DNA of 64,000 nucleotides from Punctularia strigosozonata HHB-11173 SS5 (Eukaryota > Basidiomycota > Agaricomycetes > Corticiales > Punctulariaceae). Below, one piece after another: positions 43,152 to 54,616 of the stretch. The first letter of the stretch is position 1, and each line of letters opens with the position of its first letter. A model generated the notes under the pieces. It saw only the letters and a program-made list of their open reading frames with translations. It was not told the DNA's origin and did no database searches. The stretch spans positions 590,902 through 654,901 of the forward strand of contig NW_006767434.1 in NCBI RefSeq assembly GCF_000264995.1, in the 5' to 3' direction. The position numbers and the translations under genes were made by a program.

Positions 43152-46100
43152 ATGAACGAAGCGTCGCCAGTCACACCAAGCGCGGCGGGCAGATTCGAAG
43201 ACATCTGGAAAGAAGCACTCAAACAATACAAGGAGCATACTGCCACCTCCCTTCGATACGCCATCACAGATGTCGACACTCCGGACAACCTGCTACGGCT
43301 GGTCGCGTATGAACACGGAGCCTTCACCGACTATCGAGAGCGAGAAGAGAAGTTGAGGAGCGCGGTCCGGCCCGTCGTTGGCATTGTCCATCAACTCTCG
43401 GAAATCCTTGGTGAAGGTCTATTGGCGGTATGTTCATGCCGTCATCGCTGACAAGTCGCTAATTTAATGCTGGCTAGAAATGCCCACCAGCAAGAGCAAA
43501 CTCGGCAGCCATTCGCATTTTGCTGAAGGTCTCCGTCGGGTCTCCTGCTTCCTTGTCATATCGATAACACTTGTCCTAGACCACGCAGAATGGTCACAGC
43601 TATGACGCAGTAATCGAAGTATTCGATTGCCTGCAAATATTTCTCGGGCGACTGGTAGTTCGTCTAGAGAACCGAATAACGCACGTCGTTCGGACCATCA
43701 TCGTGCAATTTCTGGCGCAGCTGCTTGCGACACTCGGACTTGTGACGAAGTTGCTGAAGCACGGTCGCTTAGGTGAGATCATCCAAGGTGTACAACAGCG
43801 GAGACGATAATCGTAGTCAGGGTTCTATTTTCGTCGCCTACTCCGCAGGAAGAACGACATACTAGAGCTGATGACGAGGTTGGAACGCTTGTCGCAGCAA
43901 GAAGTCTCTCTGGTACCGGTTCTGACCCTCACCGCGGTGAACGCCGCCCTAGGGACATTACGGACCATGATACTTTGTGAGTATTCATATCATCGAAACC
44001 TTGAATGATGCCTGACTTGTTGTAGCTGGCCAGAAGGATGCAGACGTGGAAGAAGCCGTGTTAGATACGCTCGAAGAGGAACTGCGCCGACACAAAGGTA
44101 TGTCCTTCTTCATCTACTATAGCAACATGAATGCTTCTACGTCCTAAATATTTTAGTCGTAGATCTCAGGCGAGAACTGGGCAGGGAATTATACGATCAG
44201 AGCGAGGGCGCGGAAGCAGCACGCCGTACGTAGCATGATCCAGTATGCACATCCTGAACCCCTGCTTGACCATGGCCATAGATCGTGCGTTCATTCGCCA
44301 GATTCAAAACTGGCTCAGCGTGCCGGACTCTTCGTCAAATCATCGGCGGGCATGTGATACACGAGATATCGAAACTTGTCAATGGTTTGTGTCGAGCCCA
44401 ACATTTCGGCAATGGATGAGTGAGAGGTCATACCTTTGGGTCCACGGCCCTCGTGAGCATGTGGATCTACGTTGGTGTATGGTCTTTCGCTGAGGGATGT
44501 TTTAGTGGGTTCCGGAAAGACTATTTTGTGGTGAGTCAGAAATCAACTCTCTTAGACACCACTGATCAAACCTATGGGAACAGCTCTGCCGCTATCGAAG
44601 CCGCAAAAACGGAATGTCCGACCGGCTCCGCTATCATCTACTTTTATTTCGATTTCTCTGACAAGGAAAAGCAATCGATCCGAAACCTATTGGCCTCGCT
44701 GGTCATGCAGCTCATATGGCTATGCACTTCTCCTCCAGCGGCGGTACAGAGGCTCTACGAAACTTGCCGTCGAGGTTTAGATCAACCAGACATCTACTCT
44801 CTCGCGTCGACGCTGAGAGAAACATCCCGACTCTTCTCTCATACGTACGTCGTTATCGATGCCCTTGATGAATGCCCGCCCCACAATCGCGACATGCTGC
44901 TTCGTTTTCTACAATGTCTTGCGGAGCCTCCACTCGATCATGTTCACGTTTTGGTTACCAGCCGACCGGAGCCTGATATATCCGCCTGGTTATTGACTAC
45001 ACAGTGGGATGGCATAGACCTCAAAGACACTTTGATTCATCGAGACATCGAGGTATATATTCGAAATCGCTTGCACAGTGAACCCTGTCTTGGAAGATGG
45101 GGTGAAAGGGGAAGGGATCTGATCGAGACAGCCATGATCACGGGCGCGCATGGGATGTGAGTTCGGAACAAGAACGGAGTCGGAAATCCCGCCGTTGACC
45201 GCGGGATACTGACACCTTAATGATCACAGGTTTCGATGGGTAGCATGCCAGCTGGACGAGCTCCGGAAATGCCTGAGCACGATATCCGAGCTCAAAAAGG
45301 CGCTCGCGGACTTGCCGCCTACGTTGAGTCAAACGTACAAGCGGATCCTAGGCAGTATCGCTCCGAGGCACTTAAAAGTCGCTGCCCGAATCTTGCAATG
45401 GATCCTGTTCTCTCAAAGACCACTTACACTACGTGAAGTCGCCACCGTCGCGGCCATACCCGAAGACGATGAAGAAGAGTACGATTCGGACGACGAACTT
45501 CGGGATGAACACGACGTCCTGGTCATCTGCTCGGGCCTGTTGATCGCCATGCCGATCACGGAGCTGGATCGTCGCAATCTACCATCTGAGCCCTTGACGC
45601 GGCTAGCGTACGAGTACAACGATAACACCTTTCTCGTCCAACTAGCGCACCTATCAGTGAAAGAGTTCCTGCTATCAGAATGCTCTCCAGAGTTATGTCC
45701 CATCGTCAAATCTCCCGCTATCCACGCCGTCATAACGCAAAGTTGCCTGGCCATCTTTCTTCATATACTGCAGAGCCAGCGTCCACAACTGGTTCACCTT
45801 GAGATATGGAAACATCTCACGAAGAGCTTTCCCTTGGTGCCATACGCGGTGCAGTACTGGTCTTTCCATTCCGACCTGAGTAAATCTGCAACGACTCCGC
45901 GCATAACGCACACTCTCCGGGACGTGTTCGACCCGAACGGAACGCTTCTCGCCCAATGGACCGTCTTGTTCTATAATGTCCACGTCTGGGGACGAGCCAA
46001 GGAACATCAGGCGTTATACTACGCGTCGTACGAAGGGCTCGAAGACATCGCGGCCTGGCTCCTGGCGGAGAAAGGCGCCGACGTCAACTTCCCCGGAGGG

Positions 46101-47474
46101 GCCCGCGGCACGGCGCTGCACGCCGCGTCGATGCGCGGCCATTGTCGGCTGGTCGAGTTCCTCCTACAGCGGGGCGCGGACATCCGGAAGGAGGTCGGAT
46201 ATATGACGGCACTGCACGTCGCGGCGGAGCACGGGCAGGAAGAGGTCGTCCGGATCCTGCTCAGCCACGGCGCCGACATCGACGCCGGGCGCGACCGCGA
46301 GGGCACCGCGCTCTACTTCGCGTCCCGCGACGGGCACCGTGCCGTGGCGCGACTGCTGCTCGACCACGGCGCCGACGTGCAAGCGGGGAACGCGCGGGAG
46401 ACGCCCTTGCACGCGGCCGCGTACCGCGGGCGCGAGAACATCGTGGACGCGCTCCTCGAGCGCGGCGCCGACCCGGACGCGAGGAACTTTAAAGGGAACG
46501 CGGCGCTGCACCTCGCGCTCGAGGCGGGCCACCTCAAGGTCGTCCACCGGCTCTTCGCGCAGGGCTATCCGCTCGGCTCGGAGACGCTGTCGGACGCTAT
46601 GGCGCAGCTCGCCGCGACCGAGTTTGCGACGTTCGTCCGGAGGAGGCTCGATGCCGCGGCCGCGGTCGACGACGCGGTGGGCGCGGGGAGGTGCTCGTTG
46701 CTGTACATGGCAGCGGGAAGCGGGGGCAAGGACGTCGTCGATATGCTCCTCAAACGCGGGGCGCATCCTGATTCGCGAGGGTACTATGCGCGCTGGGTCG
46801 CAGACGGAAGCAGAGAGACGGTGGAGAGCAACGCGCTCCACGCCGCTTCGAGGTCTTTCGTCGCCGAGATGTCGGACGCTCGTCGTCGTGACCGCGAGGC
46901 TGTCATCCGTCTCCTGGTCCGGCACGGCGCAGACGTGGACGCGCTGGAAGACGGTCTGACCCCGCTCCAGGTGGCGACCGAGCGAGGAGACAGGGCGCTC
47001 GTCGCGGTCCTGCTCGAGCTCCGCGCGGATCCGGACGCGCGAGCGTCCCGCAAGCGCGCGCCGCTCCACATCGCGATCAAGAGGGACAGAGAGACCCTTT
47101 ACGCCGAGATCGTCCGGCTGCTGCTGGAGAACGGCGCGGACGCGAACGCACCGGGCGCGGACGGGAGCCCGCCTTTGCACGTCGCGGCGGAGCTGGGGCA
47201 GCCGAGGCTGATGGAGCTGCTGTTGCGGCACGGGGCCGACGTGGACAGAAGAAGCGCGCAAGGGACCGCGCTGCACGTCGCGGTCACCAGGGATTGGCGC
47301 GGCGGGCGGTGCGAGGAGGTCGTCAGGATCCTCATCGATCACGGAGCCGATGTGATCAGCGAGGACGAAAACGGGTGTAGGCCGCTCTCTTTGGTGACAG
47401 CGCGATTGCACGGCCGGAGGATAAGGGAATTGTTGGTTGGGGCAGCCTCGGGAAGCGCCACGCAGCGCACGTAA
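43152..47474 (+). CDS. NLR-like STAND protein: Goodbye, NACHT, ankyrin repeats
   Basis: Signal-transducing NTPase of the fungal NLR type. N-terminal Goodbye domain over several short exons: RFEDIWKEALKQYKEHTATS, HQLSEILGEGLLA/KCPPARA, YDAVIEVFDCLQIFLGRLVV, FLAQLLATLGLVTKLLKHGR and LMTRLERLSQQEVSLVPVLT. NACHT part: ERSYLWVHGP, then the P-loop GPLGSGKTIL, which is split by a 53-nt intron (44453-44505); AIIYFYFDFSDKEKQS; Walker B YVVIDALDECPP; HVLVTSRPEPDI; and FRWVACQLDELRKCLS. The final long exon has a winged-helix-like region (LSQTYKRILGSIAPRHLKVA) and, from about 46000, roughly twelve ankyrin repeats (GTALHAASMRGHCRLVEFLL type), ending near LLVGAASG. The ankyrin half is distinctly more GC-rich than the first half. 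Looks intact. In fungi such proteins serve as candidate heterokaryon-incompatibility or immune sensors (family knowledge). Confidence 0.9.
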
Positions 47475-48640
47475 GAATGACTTGTAAGGGAACCATACGA
47501 ATATGCATGCCTATCTTTCACGATTAGCTTCAGTCGTGGCTGCTACATACGTCCCTCGTTTGCGATGAAGATCCCGTCGTGGTAAGAAGAGAGGTAGTAT
47601 TATCCAGATTGGATCCAAACTGCAAGATGACACTGATAAGCGTTAAGGCGTTCAGCGATTACCCCAGCGTCGAGTAGCTCGAGATCATATCTGCGCGAGT
47701 TTGCACTTGACTAAGTGAAGCACTATGTGGGGCAACCTTGAGTTCAGTCAGTATGGTGTATATAGTACGGGAGTCAACCCGCAAACCCATTGATCGACCA
47801 TGCGGACCAACTGTCGCGCGCCCGTGACCATCTATTAGTTCATCATCCCGCGCCCGACCAGCACGAAGCACGGAGCACTGGCGCGGCGGGAACTGGAAAA
47901 TGCGTCCCCTTGATCGAGCTGCTGGATCCCCTCGACGACTCTACGCGCGAACGCTGGCCGACGATCACCGTGCGTTGCGAGCTGCAGGTCGTGAAAACGG
48001 GGGTTGACGAAGTTACTGTTGGGCGAATAGAGGGGTAGAGGTCTAGATAGATCGTCGAAGTAGTATGCACCAGACGGATACCGGTACGGGGTTCGACCGT
48101 ACGTTAGGGGTTTGATAACAGGTTGAGACAAGTACTACATGGGGGGCGTTCAGGACAGAGGACACGAGCGCCACCGCGGTAACCGGTAGCGCTTTTTGGC
48201 CTTCCCTCAATAACTCGTCCACGTCATATCAGCCATACGATCATTCTGAAGACGTCTCTACGACTTGCATAAGCCAGCGACGTTAGGAGTCGTGCTATTG
48301 GCCACCAGGACGGGCAGGTGTATGTATGCATCAAGGAGCGCTTCGCATCGCATGCTTGAATCACCTTCCTGCGTTATCTATACGGACACGCCTGCATCCG
48401 TCTATATCGAACGTCCTCTCCGCCGGGTACCGTGACACGCCAGTCGAGACTCGAAGCGCCGAAGCTTGATAGAACTCGGGGGCCACGGGGGTCAGACGAC
48501 GACGGGCAGGCATGGGTCCGAGACTGGGACAGCCCAGTGCAGACGAGAGAAGCCGTCGATGTCGCAGTGCCGTCCTACAAAACCCGTCCCCGCCCTCAGA
48601 GAAGCCGATCCTCCTTATCTCTCGCTCAACCCCACCCGCG
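47475..48640. other. Spacer between NLR-like gene and GH20 gene
   Basis: About 1.2 kb. Short overlapping frames around 47790-48131 on both strands lack protein-like blocks. No TATA box close to the GH20 start was found. Confidence 0.35.
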
Positions 48641-49938
48641 ATGCGTCCCAGACAGACGCTGCTCTGCGCCGCGGCGCTCGCGCCGATCGCGCACGCCCTC
48701 TGGCCCCTCCCGACGCGCATCCAGACCGGGTCCACGCCCCTCCGCCTCTCCGCCGCGTTCGCCATCCGCGTCGCCGTACCGCACGCGCCCGCGGATCTCC
48801 AGGCGGCCGTCAAGCGCACCGAAAGCTACCTCTGGACGGACAACCTCGGGCGCCTCGTCCCCGACCGCGGCGCCTCGGACGCCGCTGCCGTCAGCCGGGC
48901 GCGCGAGCTGACGACGCTGACCGTCGCGCTGCGCGCCGGCGCCGGCGTCGCGAGCGTCTCGGAGGAGGCGATCAAGGATCTCGAGGCGCGGGACGACGCG
49001 TACGCGCTGGCGATCCCGGCCGGGGGCGGTACGGCGACTTTGACGGCGAACACGACGCTCGGGCTGTTCCGGGGATTGACGACGTTCGGCCAGCTGTGGT
49101 ACACGGTGGACGGGATGGTCTATACGCTCGAAGCGCCGATCGCGATACAGGACGCGCCCGAGTTTGTACGTGGGCTGCAAGAGAGACTCTCGTCTTGATT
49201 CTGAGCGCTCGGTATTTAAAAATTTTCCATGTTCGCCAGCCTTACCGCGGTCTCCTGCTCGACACGTCCAGACACTTGTGAGTGCATTCGCACGCGGGCC
49301 GACGTGCCCTTTTACGTCCAGAAACCGGAAAAAAAATGAGTTTGTCAGCTTCCCGGTATCCGACATCGAACGCACGCTGGACGCCATGAGCTGGGCCAAG
49401 GTACGCGCACGCAAACGCGTCGTCTATAGGAGAACCCACGCGCATATGAGCTCTCCGTCTCTCAGATGAACCAGCTCCACTGGCACGTCGTCGACAGCCA
49501 GAGCTTCCCGCTCGAGATCCCGGGCTTTACCGAAGTATCGCGAAAGGGCGCTTACGACGCTTCCTCGGTGTACGGTCCCTCGGACGTGGCGCACATCGTC
49601 TCGTACGCCGCAGCCGTACGTCTCTCTCTCCTCCCCCCCTTTCTCTCTCCCCCCTTCTGAAACCTACGGATCCTTTCTTCACGACGTGACGCTGAGCCGA
49701 GCCCGTACCTTTTAGCGCGGAATCGACGTCCTCGCGGTAAGTCGCGCGCGGCGGAACCCCCGAACTCTTTCGGCGCCGAGTTCCTTCCTTCTCTATCTCT
49801 CTCTCTCTCTCTCTGACGGTCTAATCGCTTCAGGAGATCGACACTCCCGGGCACACCGCGATCATCTCCGAGTCGCACCCCGAGCACGTCGCGTGCCCGC
49901 AAGCCGCTCCCTGGGCCGATTTCGCCAACGGTGAGAGA

Positions 49939-49970
<32 letters not shown>

Positions 49971-51265
49971 TCTCTCTCTCCCATCCCCTTTCTTTCTGCC
50001 CTTCCACGCCCTTTCGACTCACGACGAAAAAAAAACCAAAAAAATAATAACGATAATAAATTGTTAGAACCCCCCGCGGGCCAGCTGCGCCTCGCCTCGC
50101 CCGCGACGCGCAACTTCACGCGCGGGCTGATCGCGGCCGCGGCGCGCATGTTCCCGTCCGCGCTGTTCAGCACGGGCGGGGACGAGGTGAACGTGAACTG
50201 CTACGAAACGGACGGGCCGACGCGGGACGAGCTGGAGGCGGCGGGAAGGACGCTCGAGCAGGCGTTGAGCGCGTTCGTGGTGAACAACCATCGGGCGCTG
50301 GAGGAGCTCGGGAAGACGCCCGTCGTGTGGGAAGGTGAGGCGGCTTTTTCTTTCTTTCTTTTTTTCTTTCTTTACTTGGGTGGGCGTTGTATGCTGATGA
50401 TTGATTTTTTTTTGTTCTGGGTGGTTTAGAGATGGTGCTGGACTTTAACGTCACGTTGTCGAACGAGACGGTGGTGATGTGAGTGTCGGCAAAGCTATAG
50501 GGGTAAGGGACCACCACCCCCGCCGATAAGCTGACGAGGGTACGCCGGAATGATTCAGGGTCTGGATCAGCTCCGAGAACGCCGCAGCGATCGTGCGGAA
50601 GGGGTACAGGCTGGTGCACGCGCCGTCCGACTATTTCTACCTGGTGCGGTGTGCTTTTTTTTCTTTCTTTTTTTTCACTCTCTTTTCCAAATCGTTTTAC
50701 GCCGCCGCAATGCCGATTTTTGTTGTTTTTTGCAGGACTGCGGAGCTGGCGAATGGCTGGGGTCCGATCCGGAAGCGAACAGCTGGTGCGATCCTTTCAA
50801 GACTTGGCAACGGGTACGTAAAAAAACGCAACACCTTTTTTTTTGTGTGCTGATTTTCGACACAAAAAAAATCACAGGCGTACACGTTCGACCCCTTCGC
50901 CAACCTCACCGCCGAAGAGCAGAAACTGGTGCTAGGAGGTAAAAGCCGTAACTACGTTCATCGGCGATCGTCATCGACTGACGGCCCATCGACTCTTTAT
51001 TTTTCATTTTTATTTTTTCTTTCCAGGACAGCAGCTGCTGTGGACCGAGCAGTCGTCGCCGGCGAACCTGGACTCGATCGTGTGGCCGCGCGCCGCCGCC
51101 TCGGCGGAGCTCTTCTGGAGCGGGCCCTCGCGGACGAACGTGACGGGCGCGCTCGCGCGCCTGCACGAGCTCGCCTTCCGGATGCGGCGGAGGGGCGTCG
51201 GCGCGATCGCGCTGCAGCCGACGTGGTGCGCGCTCCGGCCGTTCGCGTGCGATCTGACGGCGTGA
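48641..51265 (+). CDS. GH20 beta-N-acetylhexosaminidase
   Basis: Exo-beta-N-acetylhexosaminidase removing terminal GlcNAc/GalNAc, for example from chitooligosaccharides. Signal peptide MRPRQTLLCAAALAPIAHAL. The N-terminal GH20b-type domain ends in ANTTLGLFRGLTTFGQLWYT. Catalytic barrel over about nine exons: PYRGLLLDTSRHF, MNQLHWHVVDSQSFPLEIPG, SDVAHIVSYAA, EIDTPGHTAIISESHPEHVA, the catalytic pair D-E in STGGDEVNVNCY near 50175, KTPVVWE, EWLGSDPEANSWCDPFKTWQ, LLWTEQSSPANLDSIVWPRA and ASAELFWS. It ends ACDLTA, TGA at 51263-51265. Introns after the second exon carry CT and CCTG repeats and T runs. Secreted and intact by eye. Confidence 0.93.
49793..49814 (+). repeat. CT microsatellite in a GH20 intron
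   Basis: Alternating CT tract just before the acceptor of the intron preceding EIDTPGH, acting as an extended polypyrimidine tract. Confidence 0.75.
49938..49980 (+). repeat. CCTG tetranucleotide repeat and CT tract in a GH20 intron
   Basis: About seven tandem CCTG units followed by a CT run, directly after the donor of the intron following WADFAN. Confidence 0.8.
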
Positions 51266-52031
51266 AGCCCCCTGTGTTTGTGTGGGTTGTGTCTCTGTCT
51301 GGAGGGAGAAAGAAGAAAAAAAGGACAGGAGGGCGCAAAGAAAAAAACAAGGACAAGGACATGGCATGGCATGGTTTTGTTTTCGTTGCGACTGGCGTTC
51401 ATCGATATCCCATCGAGAAGGCCGCGCGGTCGGGGACCGATGCGTTTGTCAATGTGTGTAATACGCGGTCGTTCGAGTTCATTTGGTTGCCGGTCGCGCG
51501 AGAGATTGCTGTCTTTCGAATTGTAAAACCTTTCGAGTTGCCGTTGATAGGCCTTTTCCCATTCGGCCTCTCGGATCTCAGTACTTAGGATCCGGTCCAA
51601 CGTTTTGCCCAGCGCTCGCTCGTATTGGGCACGCCGAGCTCCGGGAAATGGACGCACACAAACAGCTGGGACGGCAGAACCACCGCACGTTGCTCGTCAC
51701 CTGCCTGTCCATGAGGCGCCCGCTGGTCTCTCTCTCCCATCGAAAGTGCCCCAAAAAGACGGTGTTGTACTGCAGCGAGTGGTCTCAGACGGGCGCGTTG
51801 TGATCATTTCGACGTCATATGCGGCGAGTCGCGAGGGCGAGACTATATAAGCGAACCTGACCCCCGGCCCATGGCCGCACATACATATATACTGGCCGTA
51901 CTCTCCTGGATCCCGATCGTCCAGATATACATCCGTATCTGTTCTGCCATCGCCGTGGAAACTCGACCGACCTTTCGTCGCCTCCCGCCCAGTCTCGCCT
52001 TCCTAGCCCTGCCCCCCGCTAAATTCCGACG
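51266..52031. other. Spacer with promoter of the second dehydrogenase
   Basis: Contains the TATA box at 51844 and no supported gene. Confidence 0.4.
51844..51850 (+). promoter_or_regulatory. TATA box of the second short-chain dehydrogenase
   Basis: TATATAA in GACTATATAAGCGAACC, about 182 nt upstream of the ATG at 52032. Confidence 0.5.
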
Positions 52032-54251
52032 ATGCCAATGGGAAGCCGTGGACCGAGCCCGCTGCGCCCGCCATTCACGGCGGCGACGTCCTTCCGCCCC
52101 GAAGACGCCCTCTCGCCCCTCGACGAGACGATGCACCCCGTGTTCCACACCGGCCGCGTCGCGGTCGTCACCGGCGCCGCCAGCGGGATCGGACGCGCCG
52201 CCGCGAAAGAGATAGCCAAGTGCGTATATCGAGAGAGCTTCAAACACCCCACGTCGCCCTCCTCGCCCCCCCCCCTTCGAATCCGATTCCCCGCGCGATG
52301 AACATATTGCTAACGTGCGCGCAAAAATCACAACAGGCTCGGGATGAAGGTCGCGCTCGCGGACGTGAACGCGGCCGGGCTCGAGTTCGTCGCGGCGGAG
52401 GTCGCCGCGATCCAGAAGACGCTCCCGCCGCACGCCGCGCCGGGCCCGGGCCACATCGTCGTCCCGACCGACGTGAGCAAGCTCGAAGACGTCGTACGCC
52501 TGAAGGAGCGCGTGTACGAGACCTGGGGCGAGGTGAGCAGCGCTCTCTTTCCCGTTCCGCACCGCCCGGCGCGCACGCCCGTGACACCACCCTCTCCCCC
52601 CCCTTCCCCTTGCCCCCCTGCCCTCTGTGTGTGTCTCTCTCGCTCGCTCGCCCGCGGACCGGCCACCATGCGTGCGATCGCGTGATCTCGCATCCCTCCT
52701 CCTCCTTCATTCCGGGGGACAATGCGAAACGGGCGAAATGCGGTTCAACGCCGTTGTAGGTCGCGGTGCTGTTCAACAACGCCGGCCTGGGCACGATCGA
52801 CGGCAAGAAGGGCACGTCGTGGGACGGCCTCGACGTCTGGCACAAGGTGTTCGATATCAACGTGTTCGGGATCGTCAACGTCCAGCAGACGTTCGTGCCC
52901 GTGCGTAATCGTCTCGCTCCCTATAGTTTAGTAGTGTACAGCACGGGTGCGCCCCCACTTACGCTCGCCGCCCGCGCTTCCTCAACACAGTTGATGCTCC
53001 ACCAAGAGAACCAGTCCGTGATCATCAACACCGGATCCAAGCAAGGCATCACCAACCCTCCGTGAGCCCGGGACCAAAACCGATCTTGAACCGTCCCGTT
53101 CCAAAGAAAAAACAAAACCGGAACTGACGCGCTCGTTCGCAGGGGTAACGCGGCCTACAACGCCTCCAAGGCCGCGATCAAATCCCTCACCGAAGGGCTC
53201 GCCGCCGAACTGCGCGACCTGCCCGCCCAGAACCTGACCGCCCACCTGCTCATGTACGCCACCCCCCCCCNNNNNNNNNNNNNNNNNNNNNNNNNNNNNN
53301 NNNNNNNNNNNNNNNNNNNNNNNNNNNNNNNNNNNNNNNNNNNNNNNNNNNNNNNNNNNNNNNNNNNNNNNNNNNNNNNNNNNNNNNNNNNNNNNNNNNN
53401 NNNNNNNNNNNNNNNNNNNNNNNNNNNNNNNNNNNNNNNNNNNNNNNNNNNNNNNNNNNNNNNNNNNNNNNNNNNNNNNNNNNNNNNNNNNNNNNNNNNN
53501 NNNNNNNNNNNNNNNNNNNNNNNNNNNNNNNNNNNNNNNNNNNNNNNNNNNNNNNNNNNNNNNNNNNNNNNNNNNNNNNNNNNNNNNNNNNNNNNNNNNN
53601 NNNNNNNNNNNNNNNNNNNNNNNNNNNNNNNNNNNNNNNNNNNNNNNNNNNNNNNNNNNNNNNNNNNNNNNNNNNNNNNNNNNNNNNNNNNNNNNNNNNN
53701 NNNNNNNNNNNNNNNNCCCCCCTCCTTCTCCCTCCTCCTCCCTCCCCCTCCCTCCCCCGTCTCCCCCATCTCCCGTCACCCACCTCCCTTCCTCTCACAC
53801 TCACACTCACACTCATTTCCCGGAACCCGAACTTTTTTTTTCCCAGCCCCGGCTGGACGCACACCGGCTACGGCTCCGCGCAGGGCGACACCGCGCCCGA
53901 CCACCGGCCCAAACCCGACGGCGCCTGGTCGCCGGAAGAGACGGTGCTCTACATGCTCGACCGCGTCCGCGTCGGCGAGTTCTACATCCTCTGCCCGGAC
54001 AACGAGACCCGGCCCGCGCTCGACCATCTCCGCATCATGTGGAGCGCCGGAGGTCAGCGATTTCCCTCCTTCCCCCCCTGGCTTTGCGCCTTTCTTTTTT
54101 TTGCTTCGTCCGTTGTCGCTGATGATCAGGTTTCCTACGTTCTACGTTTGCAGATATCACGGAGAGCAGGCCCGCGCTCAGTCGCTGGCACCCGACGTAC
54201 AAGAGCTTGTACGAGGAGTACATCCGGGACGGCCTCGCCTCTCTCGATTGA
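52032..54251 (+). CDS. Short-chain dehydrogenase/reductase (gap inside)
   Basis: NAD(P)-dependent oxidoreductase. Start MPMGSRGPSPLRPPFTAATS, or a downstream Met (MHPVFHTG). The Rossmann motif is VAVVTGAASGIGRAAAKEIA, then LGMKVALADVNAAGLEFVAA (Asp after beta-2 favours NAD), VVPTDVSKLEDV, VAVLFNNAGLGTIDGKK, KVFDINVFGIVNVQQTFVP, SVIINTGSKQGITNP (Ser of the active site as TGSKQ) and NAAYNASKAAIKSLTEGLAA (YxxxK). After the gap come PGWTHTGYGSAQGD and the C-terminal YLRDGLASLD-like end (EYIRDGLASLD), TGA at 54249-54251. Introns have long C- and T-rich tracts. The N run 53271-53716 interrupts the gene just after the YxxxK exon. It shares no close identity with the dehydrogenase at 25008-28422 beyond family motifs. 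Confidence 0.85.
53271..53716. other. Assembly gap (446 N)
   Basis: Run of N with C runs at both borders, inside the second short-chain dehydrogenase, probably in an intron. Confidence 0.99.
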
Positions 54252-54616
54252 GCAAAGTTTCGCCTTCGTGGGTAATATAAATACCGCTGCGTCAAAGGAA
54301 AAAAAAATAGCATCCCTCCATAGATTTCACCCGCCTTTGGTCCTCGCTTCCCCCCCCCCCCTTCTCTTGTGATTGTACGTTTGCACGGGCCGGAAAGAAG
54401 AAGAAAAATAAAAATTCAATGTGTACACGTAAATTAGATGTTTGTCCAGATCCAGTACAGTTTGGAACCCGACCGAGTCCAGGATTCGTCCTACTCTTGA
54501 AATACAATGCGAATGCGATAGCGACGACGACGTTCTTCCTCCTCCTTTCTCTCCTCCTTTCTCTCCTCCTTTCTCCCCCACCCCCTCCCTTTTTTTCCCC
54601 CGTTCCGTCGGACGAA
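54252..54616. other. Convergent spacer
   Basis: 365 bp between the stops of the dehydrogenase (plus) and gdh2 (minus). Contains TTTCTCCTCC repeats at about 54535-54575 and a C run near 54350. Should hold both terminators. Confidence 0.4.

Noticed and set aside
44420-44560. Apparent loss of the P-loop in the NLR-like gene
   Set aside because: The continuous frame reads through an intron; splicing 44453-44505 restores GPLGSGKTIL.
46164-47411. 415-codon antisense frame under the ankyrin repeats
   Set aside because: High GC3 of the sense gene removes stops from the opposite strand; the translation is Arg/Val-rich and periodic, mirroring the ankyrin units.
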